Of a DNA stretch of 64,000 nt, positions 8,490-17,011 are shown piece after piece. Each line of letters begins with the position of its first letter. The first letter of the stretch is position 1. This stretch comes from MGIIb-P sp963934015 (lineage in GTDB: Archaea > Thermoplasmatota > Poseidoniia > Poseidoniales > Thalassarchaeaceae), in contig CAWVWT010000003.1 in assembly GCA_963934015.1 (NCBI GenBank), positions 35,264 to 99,263 on the forward strand, in the 5' to 3' direction. Both the position numbers and the translations under genes were made by a program. Below the pieces are notes generated by a model, which did not search any database, was not told the DNA's origin, and saw nothing but the letters and a program-made list of their open reading frames with translations.

Positions 8490-9521
8490 ATGGATACAAC
8501 CCTTGAGCCCGAATCGATTGGTAGCGATGGCTTACCCATCATGCCAGCCCCGCCTGCATGGTACTGGATGTTGCTCGGTCGAATCATTGTCCTGTCCATC
8601 GTCGGTTTCTCTCTGTGGTACTATCAATTTGAATCCCTCATCGTTGTCATCGTTGTCTTCATTCTTGTCGTTCCGATGGAGAAGATATTCCCACGACATC
8701 CAGATCAGAATGTTCGTCGGCCCAAGTGGAAACTCGATGTGGCATATGCACTTTCATCCCCCTTCCTCAACTTCTTCGGCGTCATTTTCGCAGTAATCAT
8801 CAGTATTTTCTCATTCACTTGGGCTCTTGGCCTCATCGTCAGGTATTTCGGCTTGGTTGAAATGATTCCGGGCTACATCCAACCTATCGTTGCATTCCTT
8901 CTTTTCGACTTCTTCGGTTATTGGGCGCATCGTTGGTATCATGAAGTCCCTGAACTTTGGAAATTCCATTCAATCCACCATTCACCAGAACACATGGATT
9001 GGATTAGTGGATTCCGCGTCCATCCAATGGATCTTGCCTTGATTGGACCCGGTTTCTTTTTCCTGCTTTTCTCTGGATTTAGTCCGGAGACAAGTGGGAT
9101 TTTGGCACTCTTACAAATCATTACTGGTTTGTTTTTACATGCCAATGTGAGTTGGAAGTTACGCCCTTTGCATCGTCTGATTCCTACCCCTGAATTCCAC
9201 CATTGGCATCATGCCAACGAGAAGGAGGCACACTGTTCCAATTACGCAGGTTTCCTCCCGCTATGGGATATCGTGTTTGGGACATATTACATGCCCGCTG
9301 ACAAACGCCCTGAAAAATATGGGGTCGATGACACTCTACCCACTGGAATGTTGGGTCAATTGACATATCCTATTCAAGACTGGAGCAACCCATTGCGTTT
9401 CATCATTCACCCATTCAGAACGATTGGTTCTTGGTGGCGATTTTCAAAACGAGTTATGAGGGGTGTTTGGTATTCTACATTCCGAAAACGGGGACCTTAT
9501 CAGCCGCCATTTCGCGATTAG
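8490..9521 (+). CDS. sterol desaturase / fatty acid hydroxylase superfamily membrane enzyme
   Basis: A 343-aa integral membrane protein with about four hydrophobic segments (residues ~15-45, 70-110, 125-145, 195-215). The diiron histidine clusters of the family are intact: HRWYHE, HSIHHS and the C-terminal HHWHH within EFHHWHHAN. Such enzymes use O2 to hydroxylate or desaturate lipid tails; archaeal substrates are unknown, and isoprenoid lipids or acquired fatty acids are both conceivable. I preferred the ATG at 8490 over a TTG 36 nt upstream. Its stop overlaps the 3' end of ribH by 4 bp in convergent orientation. Confidence 0.85.
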   Translation: MDTTLEPESIGSDGLPIMPAPPAWYWMLLGRIIVLSIVGFSLWYYQFESLIVVIVVFILVVPMEKIFPRHPDQNVRRPKWKLDVAYALSSPFLNFFGVIFAVIISIFSFTWALGLIVRYFGLVEMIPGYIQPIVAFLLFDFFGYWAHRWYHEVPELWKFHSIHHSPEHMDWISGFRVHPMDLALIGPGFFFLLFSGFSPETSGILALLQIITGLFLHANVSWKLRPLHRLIPTPEFHHWHHANEKEAHCSNYAGFLPLWDIVFGTYYMPADKRPEKYGVDDTLPTGMLGQLTYPIQDWSNPLRFIIHPFRTIGSWWRFSKRVMRGVWYSTFRKRGPYQPPFRD

Positions 9522-9910
9522 GACATCGATGCGATAGCCGCAATTGCCGCACGAGCATGCGGTTCTAATCGAGGTCCGATATGTTCGGGTTCGGCCCCTG
9601 GGCCAATGATGCCGAGTCCAACTGGCTTGTCCCAAGTAAGTTGTAAATCGATGATGCTCTTGATGACAGATTGACCCATGGCAAGTCCGTGTTGAGTTTG
9701 CCCCTTCTCGATAATCCCGAGGCAGGCAGCACCGTGAATTTCTTCTTGACCCAACAATCGACCTAGTGCCAAAGGCACTTCCATCGCACCTGGGACCCAG
9801 GCCACTTCAGAAACTGTAAGGCCATGCTTACTTGCTTCATCAGTAGCGTATTCAAGCATCTTTGAGACTTCGTTTTCATGGAATTTTCCGCACACGATTG
9901 CAATATTCAT
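9518..9910 (-). CDS. ribH: 6,7-dimethyl-8-ribityllumazine synthase
   Basis: The 130-aa lumazine synthase condenses 5-amino-6-ribitylamino-uracil with dihydroxybutanone phosphate. Visible motifs are the N-terminal strand IAIVCGKFHENEV, WVPGAMEVPLALG (substrate site) and CLGIIEKGQTQHG. The length matches the short archaeal form. ATGs occur at 9916 and 9910; GGAGGC at 9917-9922 is correctly spaced for 9910, whereas 9916 would give only a 4-bp overlap with ribE and no room for the ribosome-binding site. Last gene of the flavin operon. Confidence 0.92.
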   Translation of the reverse strand: MNIAIVCGKFHENEVSKMLEYATDEASKHGLTVSEVAWVPGAMEVPLALGRLLGQEEIHGAACLGIIEKGQTQHGLAMGQSVIKSIIDLQLTWDKPVGLGIIGPGAEPEHIGPRLEPHARAAIAAIASMS

Positions 9911-9912
9911 TT

Positions 9913-10503
9913 TCATGCCTCCTTGTTCGCAATCAACCGCTTCGTGGTCTCGACGATCGCCTGTGTCATCGCATCGATTTCAATATTGACATGGTCACCA
10001 ACTTCTTTGCATCCGAGCGTCGTGAGCCTCAGAGTTTCAGGGATGATGTGTATGCCAAAGCTACCTCGCCCATCTGTCTTACCCACTGTTAGAGATATTC
10101 CATCGACAGCGATGTATCCTTTTTCTTGAATATATTCAGCCATTTCTGTAGGGCATTTGATTGTATAATCTTGATCAATAATGTCTACAATCTCTGCTGT
10201 ACCCATGATGTGACCACTCAACAGGTGACCCCCCAATTCTTCACCAAACTTTAGAGCGCGTTCTACATTGACATTAGAGCCGGAAGATAGGGAGCCCAGC
10301 GTGGTTCTTTCCAGTGTTTCAGGGATGATGTCGAAAGTTACGGTATTACCGACGGATGTTGCTGTCAGGCAAACGCCATCGATGGATACAGACCCTCCAA
10401 TTTCGAGACCTTCGATAGATGGAATCTCAATTCCGATGGTCACGATAGATTCCCCTTGAACTGATTGGACACAGCCTGTTCCCTGAACGATTCCAGTAAA
10501 CAT
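9913..10503 (-). CDS. ribE: riboflavin synthase, bacterial alpha-chain type
   Basis: A protein of 196 aa with the tandem lumazine-binding barrels of the bacterial/eukaryotic enzyme: MFTGIVQGTG at the start, GGSVSIDGVCLTAT in repeat 1, GGHLLSGHIMGTAEI at the junction, and IAVDGISLTVG in repeat 2. It dismutates two lumazines to riboflavin. Most characterised archaea use the unrelated RibC-type synthase, so this gene suggests replacement by a bacterial version. The ATG at 10503 overlaps the ribL stop (TGATG), with a GAGGGGG-type site upstream; a GTG one codon earlier is less likely. Confidence 0.93.
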   Translation of the reverse strand: MFTGIVQGTGCVQSVQGESIVTIGIEIPSIEGLEIGGSVSIDGVCLTATSVGNTVTFDIIPETLERTTLGSLSSGSNVNVERALKFGEELGGHLLSGHIMGTAEIVDIIDQDYTIKCPTEMAEYIQEKGYIAVDGISLTVGKTDGRGSFGIHIIPETLRLTTLGCKEVGDHVNIEIDAMTQAIVETTKRLIANKEA

Positions 10504-10967
10504 CACTCTGCCCCCTCAATCTCTTCTTTTCGCCTTTGAGCCCATTGTAGGGTCAGAATTTTGTCAATGATTTTCCGGGTTCCATCCAAATCTTCAGTCA
10601 ACCCTTCTACTCGAACCAGTTTGATATTCTCAAATCCGCGTTCATCTAGGCCAGCGCGTATGGCTGTTTCAGCATGTTCTTGGTCATAGCCTATGGCAAT
10701 GATATCTGGTTTAACCATCGGCAGAATGTCGTACATTGGCACAGTGGGTGGATTGCCAACCATTGCGTGGTCCACCGGTTTGAGACCAGCGACCATTCTC
10801 TTCCGCAAGTCCTGAGTAGTGACGGGTTCATGTTTACGCATACGCACTGTATCATCATGTGCCACGATGACTGTTAGATGCTCACCCAATGCTTTGGCTT
10901 GCTCTAGATAGTGAAGATGACCAGCATGGAGGAGATCAAAAACGCCGACTGCCATCACTCGTACCAT
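10503..10967 (-). CDS. ribL: FAD synthetase, RibL-type cytidylyltransferase family
   Basis: About 154 aa of the nucleotidyltransferase superfamily: MAVGVFDLLHAGHLHYLEQA holds the HxGH signature, followed by VIVAHDDTVRMRKHEP and DIIAIGYDQEH. The sequence also fits glycerol-3-phosphate cytidylyltransferase-type enzymes, but its place between ribB and ribE argues for the archaeal FAD synthetase RibL, which makes FAD from FMN and ATP. ATG at 10967 is preceded by a GGGGGGGT tract; a TTG at 10988 would overlap the ribB stop by 4 bp and is the alternative start. Confidence 0.85.
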   Translation of the reverse strand: MVRVMAVGVFDLLHAGHLHYLEQAKALGEHLTVIVAHDDTVRMRKHEPVTTQDLRKRMVAGLKPVDHAMVGNPPTVPMYDILPMVKPDIIAIGYDQEHAETAIRAGLDERGFENIKLVRVEGLTEDLDGTRKIIDKILTLQWAQRRKEEIEGAE

Positions 10968-10984
10968 TGTACCCCCCCATTCCT

Positions 10985-11692
10985 TCAAAGGCCAAAAGCC
11001 CTCATGATTTCTTCACCTGTCAGCATCGGGATGCTATGTTTGGTTGCGTAGGCCCTCGCGTCATCGACACTGAGGGCACGATCGCCATCTGGTTGCAACA
11101 TTTCTGCACCTATCGTACAGGGTGCCAGTCCAGCTAATCTCGCAATCGCGACAGCCAATTCGGTATGACCTTGCCGAGTATCTAGTCCACCTGGTGCTTC
11201 CCTGCACAATGGGATATGCCCAGGGGTTCTGAACTCTTTACCGAGCGCAGTAATTGCATCTATAGTCGAAAAATCAACCATTTCCATCGCCAATTCCCCA
11301 AACCTTCTTGTCGTCAATGCCCGATCGTAATCAGTGATTCCAGTATAGGTTTCACGATGGTTAAGCGAGAGTGTAAACGCACTTCGGGTATCGTATTGTA
11401 AATCGTCTGTAATCAATTCACCAAGGACTGGGTTTTCTTCGACCAATGCTGGATGCGTGTGTATATCTTGTAGCCAAGGTAAACCAAATTTTTCACCGAC
11501 ATCATCACCGATTGCCAAAAACAGAAGGCCACCACAATCTTGGCGCAGGCGACGCATTACAGCTGGAGTTGCTACTGCTGCGGGCCAAAGGAGATCAGTT
11601 TCACATTCACGGAAATCAGAATCAAAGACCATCACGGGATTGCCTTGGGCAAAGGCCGCTACAGCCTCTTCAATCAGGTTGGAACTATCCAT
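10985..11692 (-). CDS. ribB: 3,4-dihydroxy-2-butanone 4-phosphate synthase
   Basis: Makes the four-carbon riboflavin precursor from ribulose 5-phosphate. Features: VMVFDSDFRECETDLLWPA (the first acidic Mg-binding loop), FTLSLNHRETYTGITDYDRALT, a GHIPLCREAPGGLDTRQGHTE active-site region with the key His/Glu, and a C-terminal extension ending SIPMLTGEEIMRAFGL. I take the ATG at 11692 (MDSSNLIEE); an upstream frame start at 11767 would add 25 basic, low-complexity residues. First gene of ribB-ribL-ribE-ribH; no GTP cyclohydrolase for the pathway is in the window. Confidence 0.92.
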   Translation of the reverse strand: MDSSNLIEEAVAAFAQGNPVMVFDSDFRECETDLLWPAAVATPAVMRRLRQDCGGLLFLAIGDDVGEKFGLPWLQDIHTHPALVEENPVLGELITDDLQYDTRSAFTLSLNHRETYTGITDYDRALTTRRFGELAMEMVDFSTIDAITALGKEFRTPGHIPLCREAPGGLDTRQGHTELAVAIARLAGLAPCTIGAEMLQPDGDRALSVDDARAYATKHSIPMLTGEEIMRAFGL

Positions 11693-11817
11693 CGTCCTCA
11701 CGCTCCGCAGGGGCCTGCCAACCCCGTGCTTTTCGGTGCGACGCGCTCGCCCCTTACTTGAAAACACGTCGATGCCGCATCATAGATGCGAATCTATGTT
11801 TTGGCCCCGTTTATCTT

Positions 11818-13731
11818 ATGTGCGATACCCTATCCCAGTCCATGCGCCCAGTCTTCGCTTGTTTGATGACTGGCTTGCTGTTGGCTTGCATTCCTGCAAG
11901 TGCAGGGTTTGAGGATTCCACAACAGGTTCTGGATTGGATTCAATCGATTCAGGGCCATTGACAATTTGGGCATCTTATGGCCCCGGTGTTGCATGGGGT
12001 GATTATGATCAAGATGGTGATTTAGATGTTTTTTTGACAGCACGTTTTGATCATCTTGGACAGGAAACTTCTGAACATCTCGGCTACCAACAGATATCAG
12101 ACATCCCTCTGAATCACAGTGACCAAGATGCCTTAATTGCAACATCTACTGGCAAAAGTCATCTGATGCAAAATCAAGGTGATGGGACCTTTGTTGATGT
12201 TTCTGCTGTAGCCGGTGTAGGTTCTCATGATGTCACCACACTTGGTGCCACATGGGTTGATTTTGATGGCGATGGAGATGTTGATTTGTATCTCTCAAAT
12301 TACGGCCGTGCAGATTTGATTAACCCTTATGGGTCAGGCGAAGCTAACCAAATGTTTCTGAATGACAATGGGACCTTTAGAGACGTAACCATCGAAACCC
12401 ATTTGGGAAATCCTGGACATTCCTCAGGTTCGGTATGGGCTGATTATGACCACGATGGTGACATGGATTGTTATTCATTGAATTTTGGAATGGTTGATGA
12501 ATATACAGGTCAAGCGCGTAGAGAAACCAATATTCTGTATCGAAACGATGGTGATACCAATGGCGATGGAGTTCCTGAATTCAACGATCAAACCGGTGAA
12601 GCGGGTGTTTATGGGCAGAGTGATGCATCTTTGACAGATTTTGAAACATTCATTGGTCCATCACTCCAAATCAGTACCACGGCACCTGTAAACCCAAGTA
12701 CCCAAGTTTCTCTCCCACCTGGCCTCAGTGATTCTCCAGCGGGCTCAGGTATGTCTTGGGCGGCAGTTTGGGCTGATGTCGATGGTGATGGGTGGGAAGA
12801 TCTCTACGTAGCCAGTGACTTTGGGGTTTCACCCTTGTATCACAACAACCACGACGGCACCTTCGATTTAGCGACTGTTGAAATGTCGATGGACATCCAG
12901 GGGACGGGAATGGGCACTCATGCTGCCGACATCGATATGGATGGTGATCTTGACATATGCCAATCCAATTTCGGACCGAATTACCTTTGGATAAACCATG
13001 GTGATACGTTTTCAGAGGATTCTGTTGAGGCTGGAATCAATACCAACATTTTGGTGAATTGGGATTGCCATTTCTTTGACTATGATTTGGATGGGGATTT
13101 GGATATCTGGTTTGGTGTAGGTCGAATCAACCAATATATTTCCAATCAATATAATTCCCTTTATCGGAATGATGGCGACATTGATGGCGACGGAGTTCTA
13201 GATTTCACCGATGTTGCAACTGATTTGGGTATTGCTGGAGCTAACAAAACGATGGGTGCTGCATTGGCAGATTATGACAATGATGGCGACCTCGATATTT
13301 TGATGGCACACTCGGATAGACCAGTAATATTGTGGCGAAATACAGCGGTTGAAGATGGAAGTGGTGGTTGGTTGAAAGTCCGGTTACAGGGAATAGAACT
13401 TGGTTCCAATAGTCATGGAATTGGTTGTTTGGTCAAGGTCTATCTCGAAAATGGAACCGTCCTCATGCAACAAGCATATGCTGGCGACGGATTCCTTGGA
13501 AGCAGCGATCCAGCAATTCATTTTGGCCTTGGTCAGCAAAACATTGACCGCCTCGAAGTCACTTGGTCTACCGGGCATATTCAAATCATCGAAGAAGTTC
13601 AAGTCAATTCAATTCTCGAAATCGAGGAGGAATTGCCTCCACCAATCACCGATCACTCAGCCTATGTCTTGGCGATTATGGGCCTTTGCCTCATTCATCT
13701 TCTTTGGCCGCTGCTCCAAAGAAATTCATGA
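11818..13731 (+). CDS. secreted FG-GAP/VCBS-repeat protein with ASPIC/UnbV domain and C-terminal anchor
   Basis: A 637-aa protein with a signal peptide (MRPVFACLMTGLLLACIPASA, from a second ATG at 11842), then at least seven calcium-binding-type loops of form DxDxDGDxD (DYDQDGDLDVFL, DFDGDGDVDLYLSN, DYDHDGDMDC, DVDGDGWEDLYV, DIDMDGDLDI, DYDLDGDLDIWFG, DYDNDGDLDIL). These form a beta-propeller-like domain. Residues ~535-600 match the ASPIC/UnbV domain (AYAGDGFLGSSDPAIHFGLG), and the tail is a membrane span (AYVLAIMGLCLIHLLWPLL). Probably displayed on the outer face for adhesion or polymer binding; ligand unknown. Reads into the convergent peroxidase gene by 41 bp. Confidence 0.88.
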   Translation: MCDTLSQSMRPVFACLMTGLLLACIPASAGFEDSTTGSGLDSIDSGPLTIWASYGPGVAWGDYDQDGDLDVFLTARFDHLGQETSEHLGYQQISDIPLNHSDQDALIATSTGKSHLMQNQGDGTFVDVSAVAGVGSHDVTTLGATWVDFDGDGDVDLYLSNYGRADLINPYGSGEANQMFLNDNGTFRDVTIETHLGNPGHSSGSVWADYDHDGDMDCYSLNFGMVDEYTGQARRETNILYRNDGDTNGDGVPEFNDQTGEAGVYGQSDASLTDFETFIGPSLQISTTAPVNPSTQVSLPPGLSDSPAGSGMSWAAVWADVDGDGWEDLYVASDFGVSPLYHNNHDGTFDLATVEMSMDIQGTGMGTHAADIDMDGDLDICQSNFGPNYLWINHGDTFSEDSVEAGINTNILVNWDCHFFDYDLDGDLDIWFGVGRINQYISNQYNSLYRNDGDIDGDGVLDFTDVATDLGIAGANKTMGAALADYDNDGDLDILMAHSDRPVILWRNTAVEDGSGGWLKVRLQGIELGSNSHGIGCLVKVYLENGTVLMQQAYAGDGFLGSSDPAIHFGLGQQNIDRLEVTWSTGHIQIIEEVQVNSILEIEEELPPPITDHSAYVLAIMGLCLIHLLWPLLQRNS

Positions 13732-15595
13732 TTAGCAGGCCGGCAATTCCCAGCCCAATCAATCCTAGAATCAATGTGCTTGGATCCGCATCACCCGTCG
13801 TTTCGAGTGGGTTTTCATCAATTACATTAGGCATATAGCAATCGAGTTCGTTGAGATTGTGTTCTGCAAAGAACACATCGCACTGTAATGATTCGATTTC
13901 GGTATTTTGTAGGATAATATGTGCTAAGCGCGTTGATGATAAATCGGACACAACACCATCTAATTCAGGGTCATTTTCGTAATAGAATGGGTCGCCATCA
14001 CGCAACCGCATGAACTGGTCGCGAATCAGTGCATCCATGGTTTCACCCAATGCCGAATCGGGGAGGTGATCTTCTGCAAGCATACCAATCAATGGGTCAA
14101 TGTGGCCGGGGTCTTCTGCGGCATAGGCTTGCATCAATCGAGTCGCAACATCGGGGTCGCTGGTAATTTCACTATAATTGGTCACCGCACCCAATTCAAA
14201 TGCGGCGCGAACTGCTCCGTAATCGGGCACACCATGGTCACGCCCACGCTGGATGTCCATTGCACACAAGTCCATACCACCAGCACCAGGCATACCAAAC
14301 AGGTGATTCCGCAAATCTTCACCATAGTAGATGTCGTTGGCAGGTTGGACTTGCATGGCCATCCCTCGAAAAATGGGTGCAATCCCACCTTCTTCGGTGA
14401 CAGGACTGGTGGTCCAAAATCCATCGAAGAGACTCATATGCCCTTCTTCAATAGGCGTGCGTTGTTCATTTACACGGAGGAATACATCGCCAATTTGTGA
14501 GTGCCCCATCCGGAATCCAACTGTGGCAAACGCACTGGTTACTTCGGGATTAACGTTTGAATCATAGCCTGAATATGTATCCAGCGTGACCCCCAAACTC
14601 GGTAGAAATTCTTCGTATGTAATAGCCTGAATCTGTGCAGCCACAATCTTTCGCGCACGCTGGAATATGTCTTCATCACTCCAATCTGGATTACGTTCTT
14701 GAATTCCTTCAGCCAAGCGATTGTGTTCACGCATAAACAGCACATGTAAGGCCATCAATGCAATGTGTTCGTTTGCCCTTGAATCCCCAGCAATAAATCG
14801 CACATCAGCACTGAATCCCGCAAATGACATTGGTGGGGCTGTTTCATCATCATCTTTGGCCACTGGCAATAGATCGCCATAGGGATTCTCACTCACCTTC
14901 ATGCGCCCACCCTCAAAAGTACGCAACCAATTCTGGGTCGAATCCGATGAGCCGTAAACAACACTTCCGTCGATCCAAGTGGTAATCGAGTTGGGGTGTT
15001 CACGGTGTTCGACGCCATTCACGTCGACGACACTCACGTACAAAGATCGGAAGAATCTAATTTGGGAACCTCCAGATGCACCCATGACTGAATCATTTTC
15101 GTCAATCTCGATATTCGCTTGTTCTGGTGTGCCATTTTCGCCAACGCGTCCATTTTGCGTCAGTGTAAAGTCGATTTCATGTGTGATGAATTGTCCCCAC
15201 AACCAATTGAAATCAGATAATCCCCTTTCATCATTAATCACGCCGGGTTGAGCACAAACGCTGTTGCTAATTTCACGTGTGTTGGGTAAATCACTCAACC
15301 CCATCCAATTTGAGCTAGCGTCATGACTTGCATTTGCGACGCGTCCGAGAAGTGTTCCAGCTTTCCCCCATTCGGGTTGAACGGAATTGACTTCTGAGCC
15401 GTTGGCACTGGGGAAATTAGCAGGTCGGACATCTATGTCGTAACTTGTCGCAGCCAATTCAGCACCCATGCTACTGGGTAAAATCATCAGTAAACAAAGT
15501 CCAATGGCGACCCCCATTTTCACCGGGTTACTTCGCCGACCTGCCCCCTGCATAGTATGGGGGCATTGGTCGAAATGGGTTAAATTGTCGGTCAT
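13691..15595 (-). CDS. animal-type heme peroxidase, exported and membrane anchored
   Basis: About 634 aa. After a signal peptide (GVAIGLCLLMILPSSMGA), the chain has the hallmarks of the animal heme peroxidase superfamily: distal His region LWGQFITHEIDFTL (~130), MREHNRLAEGI (catalytic Arg, ~285), RKIVAAQIQAITYEEFLPSL, proximal His in FRMGHSQIGD (~362) and DIQRGRDHGVPDYG (~445). The C-terminus ends in a hydrophobic span (STLILGLIGLGIAGLLIMNFF) and a short charged tail. It likely uses H2O2 to oxidise halides or organics outside the cell. The ATG at 15595 is chosen; the open frame extends to 15772 but overlaps the divergent gene. Neighbouring VCBS protein is also surface exposed. Confidence 0.9.
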   Translation of the reverse strand: MTDNLTHFDQCPHTMQGAGRRSNPVKMGVAIGLCLLMILPSSMGAELAATSYDIDVRPANFPSANGSEVNSVQPEWGKAGTLLGRVANASHDASSNWMGLSDLPNTREISNSVCAQPGVINDERGLSDFNWLWGQFITHEIDFTLTQNGRVGENGTPEQANIEIDENDSVMGASGGSQIRFFRSLYVSVVDVNGVEHREHPNSITTWIDGSVVYGSSDSTQNWLRTFEGGRMKVSENPYGDLLPVAKDDDETAPPMSFAGFSADVRFIAGDSRANEHIALMALHVLFMREHNRLAEGIQERNPDWSDEDIFQRARKIVAAQIQAITYEEFLPSLGVTLDTYSGYDSNVNPEVTSAFATVGFRMGHSQIGDVFLRVNEQRTPIEEGHMSLFDGFWTTSPVTEEGGIAPIFRGMAMQVQPANDIYYGEDLRNHLFGMPGAGGMDLCAMDIQRGRDHGVPDYGAVRAAFELGAVTNYSEITSDPDVATRLMQAYAAEDPGHIDPLIGMLAEDHLPDSALGETMDALIRDQFMRLRDGDPFYYENDPELDGVVSDLSSTRLAHIILQNTEIESLQCDVFFAEHNLNELDCYMPNVIDENPLETTGDADPSTLILGLIGLGIAGLLIMNFFGAAAKEDE

Positions 15596-15694
15596 AATAT
15601 TGCGAATGTTCAATACATACGGGGTGTAGGTTATCACGGCCCCTGAAAATAAAAGGAGAATGCAACCGCACATCCTTTTCAACAGAGACCGTTT

Positions 15695-15708
15695 CGGCCG
15701 AGAGGCCG
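15695..15708 (+). promoter_or_regulatory. hairpin in the leader of the endonuclease IV-like gene
   Basis: CGGCC/GGCCG stem with a GAGA (GNRA-type) tetraloop ends 11 nt before the ATG at 15720. A GGAGGG ribosome-binding site overlaps the 3' arm at 15708-15713, so folding could limit ribosome access. Confidence 0.4.
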
Positions 15709-15719
15709 GAGGGACACCT

Positions 15720-16880
15720 ATGCCACTAAGACTCGGACCTGCTGGAGTACCTTTGTCATGCAAAGGACGCACTATTGTTGAAGGAATGGACGATATTACT
15801 GCCCTCGGATTGGAGACGATGGAGATCCAAACAGTACGAACTGTTGCTCCCCATCACTTTGACCAATACTGGCAAGCGGGTATCCTATCATGGAAAACAG
15901 ATTTTGAGATGAATCTCCATGGTCCATACTATGCTGAAATACTTGGAGATAAACGAGAACGCAGCCGGACACTATCCAAGATGGAAGCCAGTCTTCAGGC
16001 TGCGAAAATCATCAATGCGCGTCACATCACATATCACGTTGGTCCGTATGGCGAATACCAACGTGGCCCGAAAGCCAACGAGCAGGTTGCCAACGTGATG
16101 GCAGGTGTTGTTGATCGTTGTGCTCAAATTTGGAATAACGAAGATGAGGCTGAAGATTACGCTGCCTTCCCTTGGGTTATCGATAATAGTCCCACATTAA
16201 TTGGTGTCGAAACCAGTGGTCGACAAGAGTTGTGGGGTAGCCTTGAGGAAGTATTGGAGGTGACCAATCACGTTGAAGGTACAGTTCCAGTTCTCAATCT
16301 TGCACATATTCACGCACGTGGAAATGGTCGTCTTCGAACAAGCGAAGATTTTGGTGAGTTGTTTGATTTAGTCAGAGAGTCGATAGGAGGCAAGACATTC
16401 TATTGTCACTTCAGTGGTATTGAGCACCGCATGGGTAACGCACTCCATTATACGCAAATCAAGAAGTCCGATCTCAAATTCGAACCTTTAGCAGAATTCC
16501 TTGCGGAGGATGGCGAGTGGCTCGACATTACGATGATTTCAGATTCACCCTTACTCGAACATGATGCAATGTTCATGATGCAGCAATGTGAAAAAGCCAA
16601 GCATCGACTCTTTGAGAAACAGGCACGTGATGATCGCCGAAACAAGTTGGCGATTGCACATGGAAAAGACCCGGCTGAACTTGCTGCTCGAGAGGCAGAA
16701 GAGAAAGCCAAGCGTGTAGCTGCCGAACAAGGCAAGTCAACCCAGCCTACTACTGCTAAAGTGGACAAGAAGCCGGCTGAGAAGTCAGCCGAGAAGAAAC
16801 CAGGGAAGAAAGGGGCAAAAGCCTCCAAAGAAGGGCCCATGGTTATCGAAGATGAAGCGGATGAAGACGACCTCTTCTGA
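15720..16880 (+). CDS. AP endonuclease family 2 (endonuclease IV-like TIM barrel) with basic tail
   Basis: Protein of 386 aa. Residues 1-285 resemble xylose isomerase-like TIM barrels of the endonuclease IV group: MPLRLGPAGVP, NLHGPYYAEILG, a series of candidate metal ligands in HITYHVGPYG, GVETSGRQELWGSLEEVLE, LNLAHIHARGNG, YCHFSGIEHR and ISDSPLLEHDA. Such enzymes cut at abasic sites. The last ~90 residues form a Lys/Ala/Glu-rich linker (EKAKRVAAEQGK, DKKPAEKSAEKKPGKKGAK) ending in an acidic patch, absent from bacterial Nfo and perhaps used for DNA or protein binding. ATG at 15720 chosen because it follows GGAGGG. Confidence 0.82.
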   Translation: MPLRLGPAGVPLSCKGRTIVEGMDDITALGLETMEIQTVRTVAPHHFDQYWQAGILSWKTDFEMNLHGPYYAEILGDKRERSRTLSKMEASLQAAKIINARHITYHVGPYGEYQRGPKANEQVANVMAGVVDRCAQIWNNEDEAEDYAAFPWVIDNSPTLIGVETSGRQELWGSLEEVLEVTNHVEGTVPVLNLAHIHARGNGRLRTSEDFGELFDLVRESIGGKTFYCHFSGIEHRMGNALHYTQIKKSDLKFEPLAEFLAEDGEWLDITMISDSPLLEHDAMFMMQQCEKAKHRLFEKQARDDRRNKLAIAHGKDPAELAAREAEEKAKRVAAEQGKSTQPTTAKVDKKPAEKSAEKKPGKKGAKASKEGPMVIEDEADEDDLF

Positions 16881-16938
16881 GGCCCTCATTCGTCATCCGA
16901 AAGGGTTGATAATGCAAGGCATGTGGCCTTGTTCCCAC

Positions 16939-17011
16939 GCGGTGGTAACTCAGCTGGGAGAGTGCCAGACTGAAGATCTGGAAGTCGCCGGTTCAAGCCC
17001 GGCCCACCGCA
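16939..17011 (+). tRNA. tRNA-Phe (anticodon GAA), intronless
   Basis: A 73-nt cloverleaf folds cleanly: acceptor GCGGTGG/CCACCGC (7 of 7 pairs), D-arm ACTC...GAGT around AGCTGGGA, anticodon stem CCAGA/TCTGG with loop CTGAAGA (anticodon GAA), variable AAGTC, T-stem GCCGG/CCGGC with loop TTCAAGC, discriminator A. CCA follows directly in the genome at 17012-17014. No intron. Its 3' part is overlapped on the other strand by the end of a membrane-protein gene. Confidence 0.97.

Noticed and set aside
9910..11800. FMN riboswitch ahead of the flavin operon
   Set aside because: No RFN-element core is apparent upstream of ribB; only a weak GGGG/CCCC stem was seen.
11446..11817. Upstream extension of the VCBS-repeat gene
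   Set aside because: These 124 codons are antisense to ribB and Cys/His-rich; the signal peptide begins at 11818 or 11842.
15596..15772. N-terminal extension of the heme peroxidase
   Set aside because: It would overlap the start of the divergent endonuclease gene and precede a complete signal peptide beginning near 15595.
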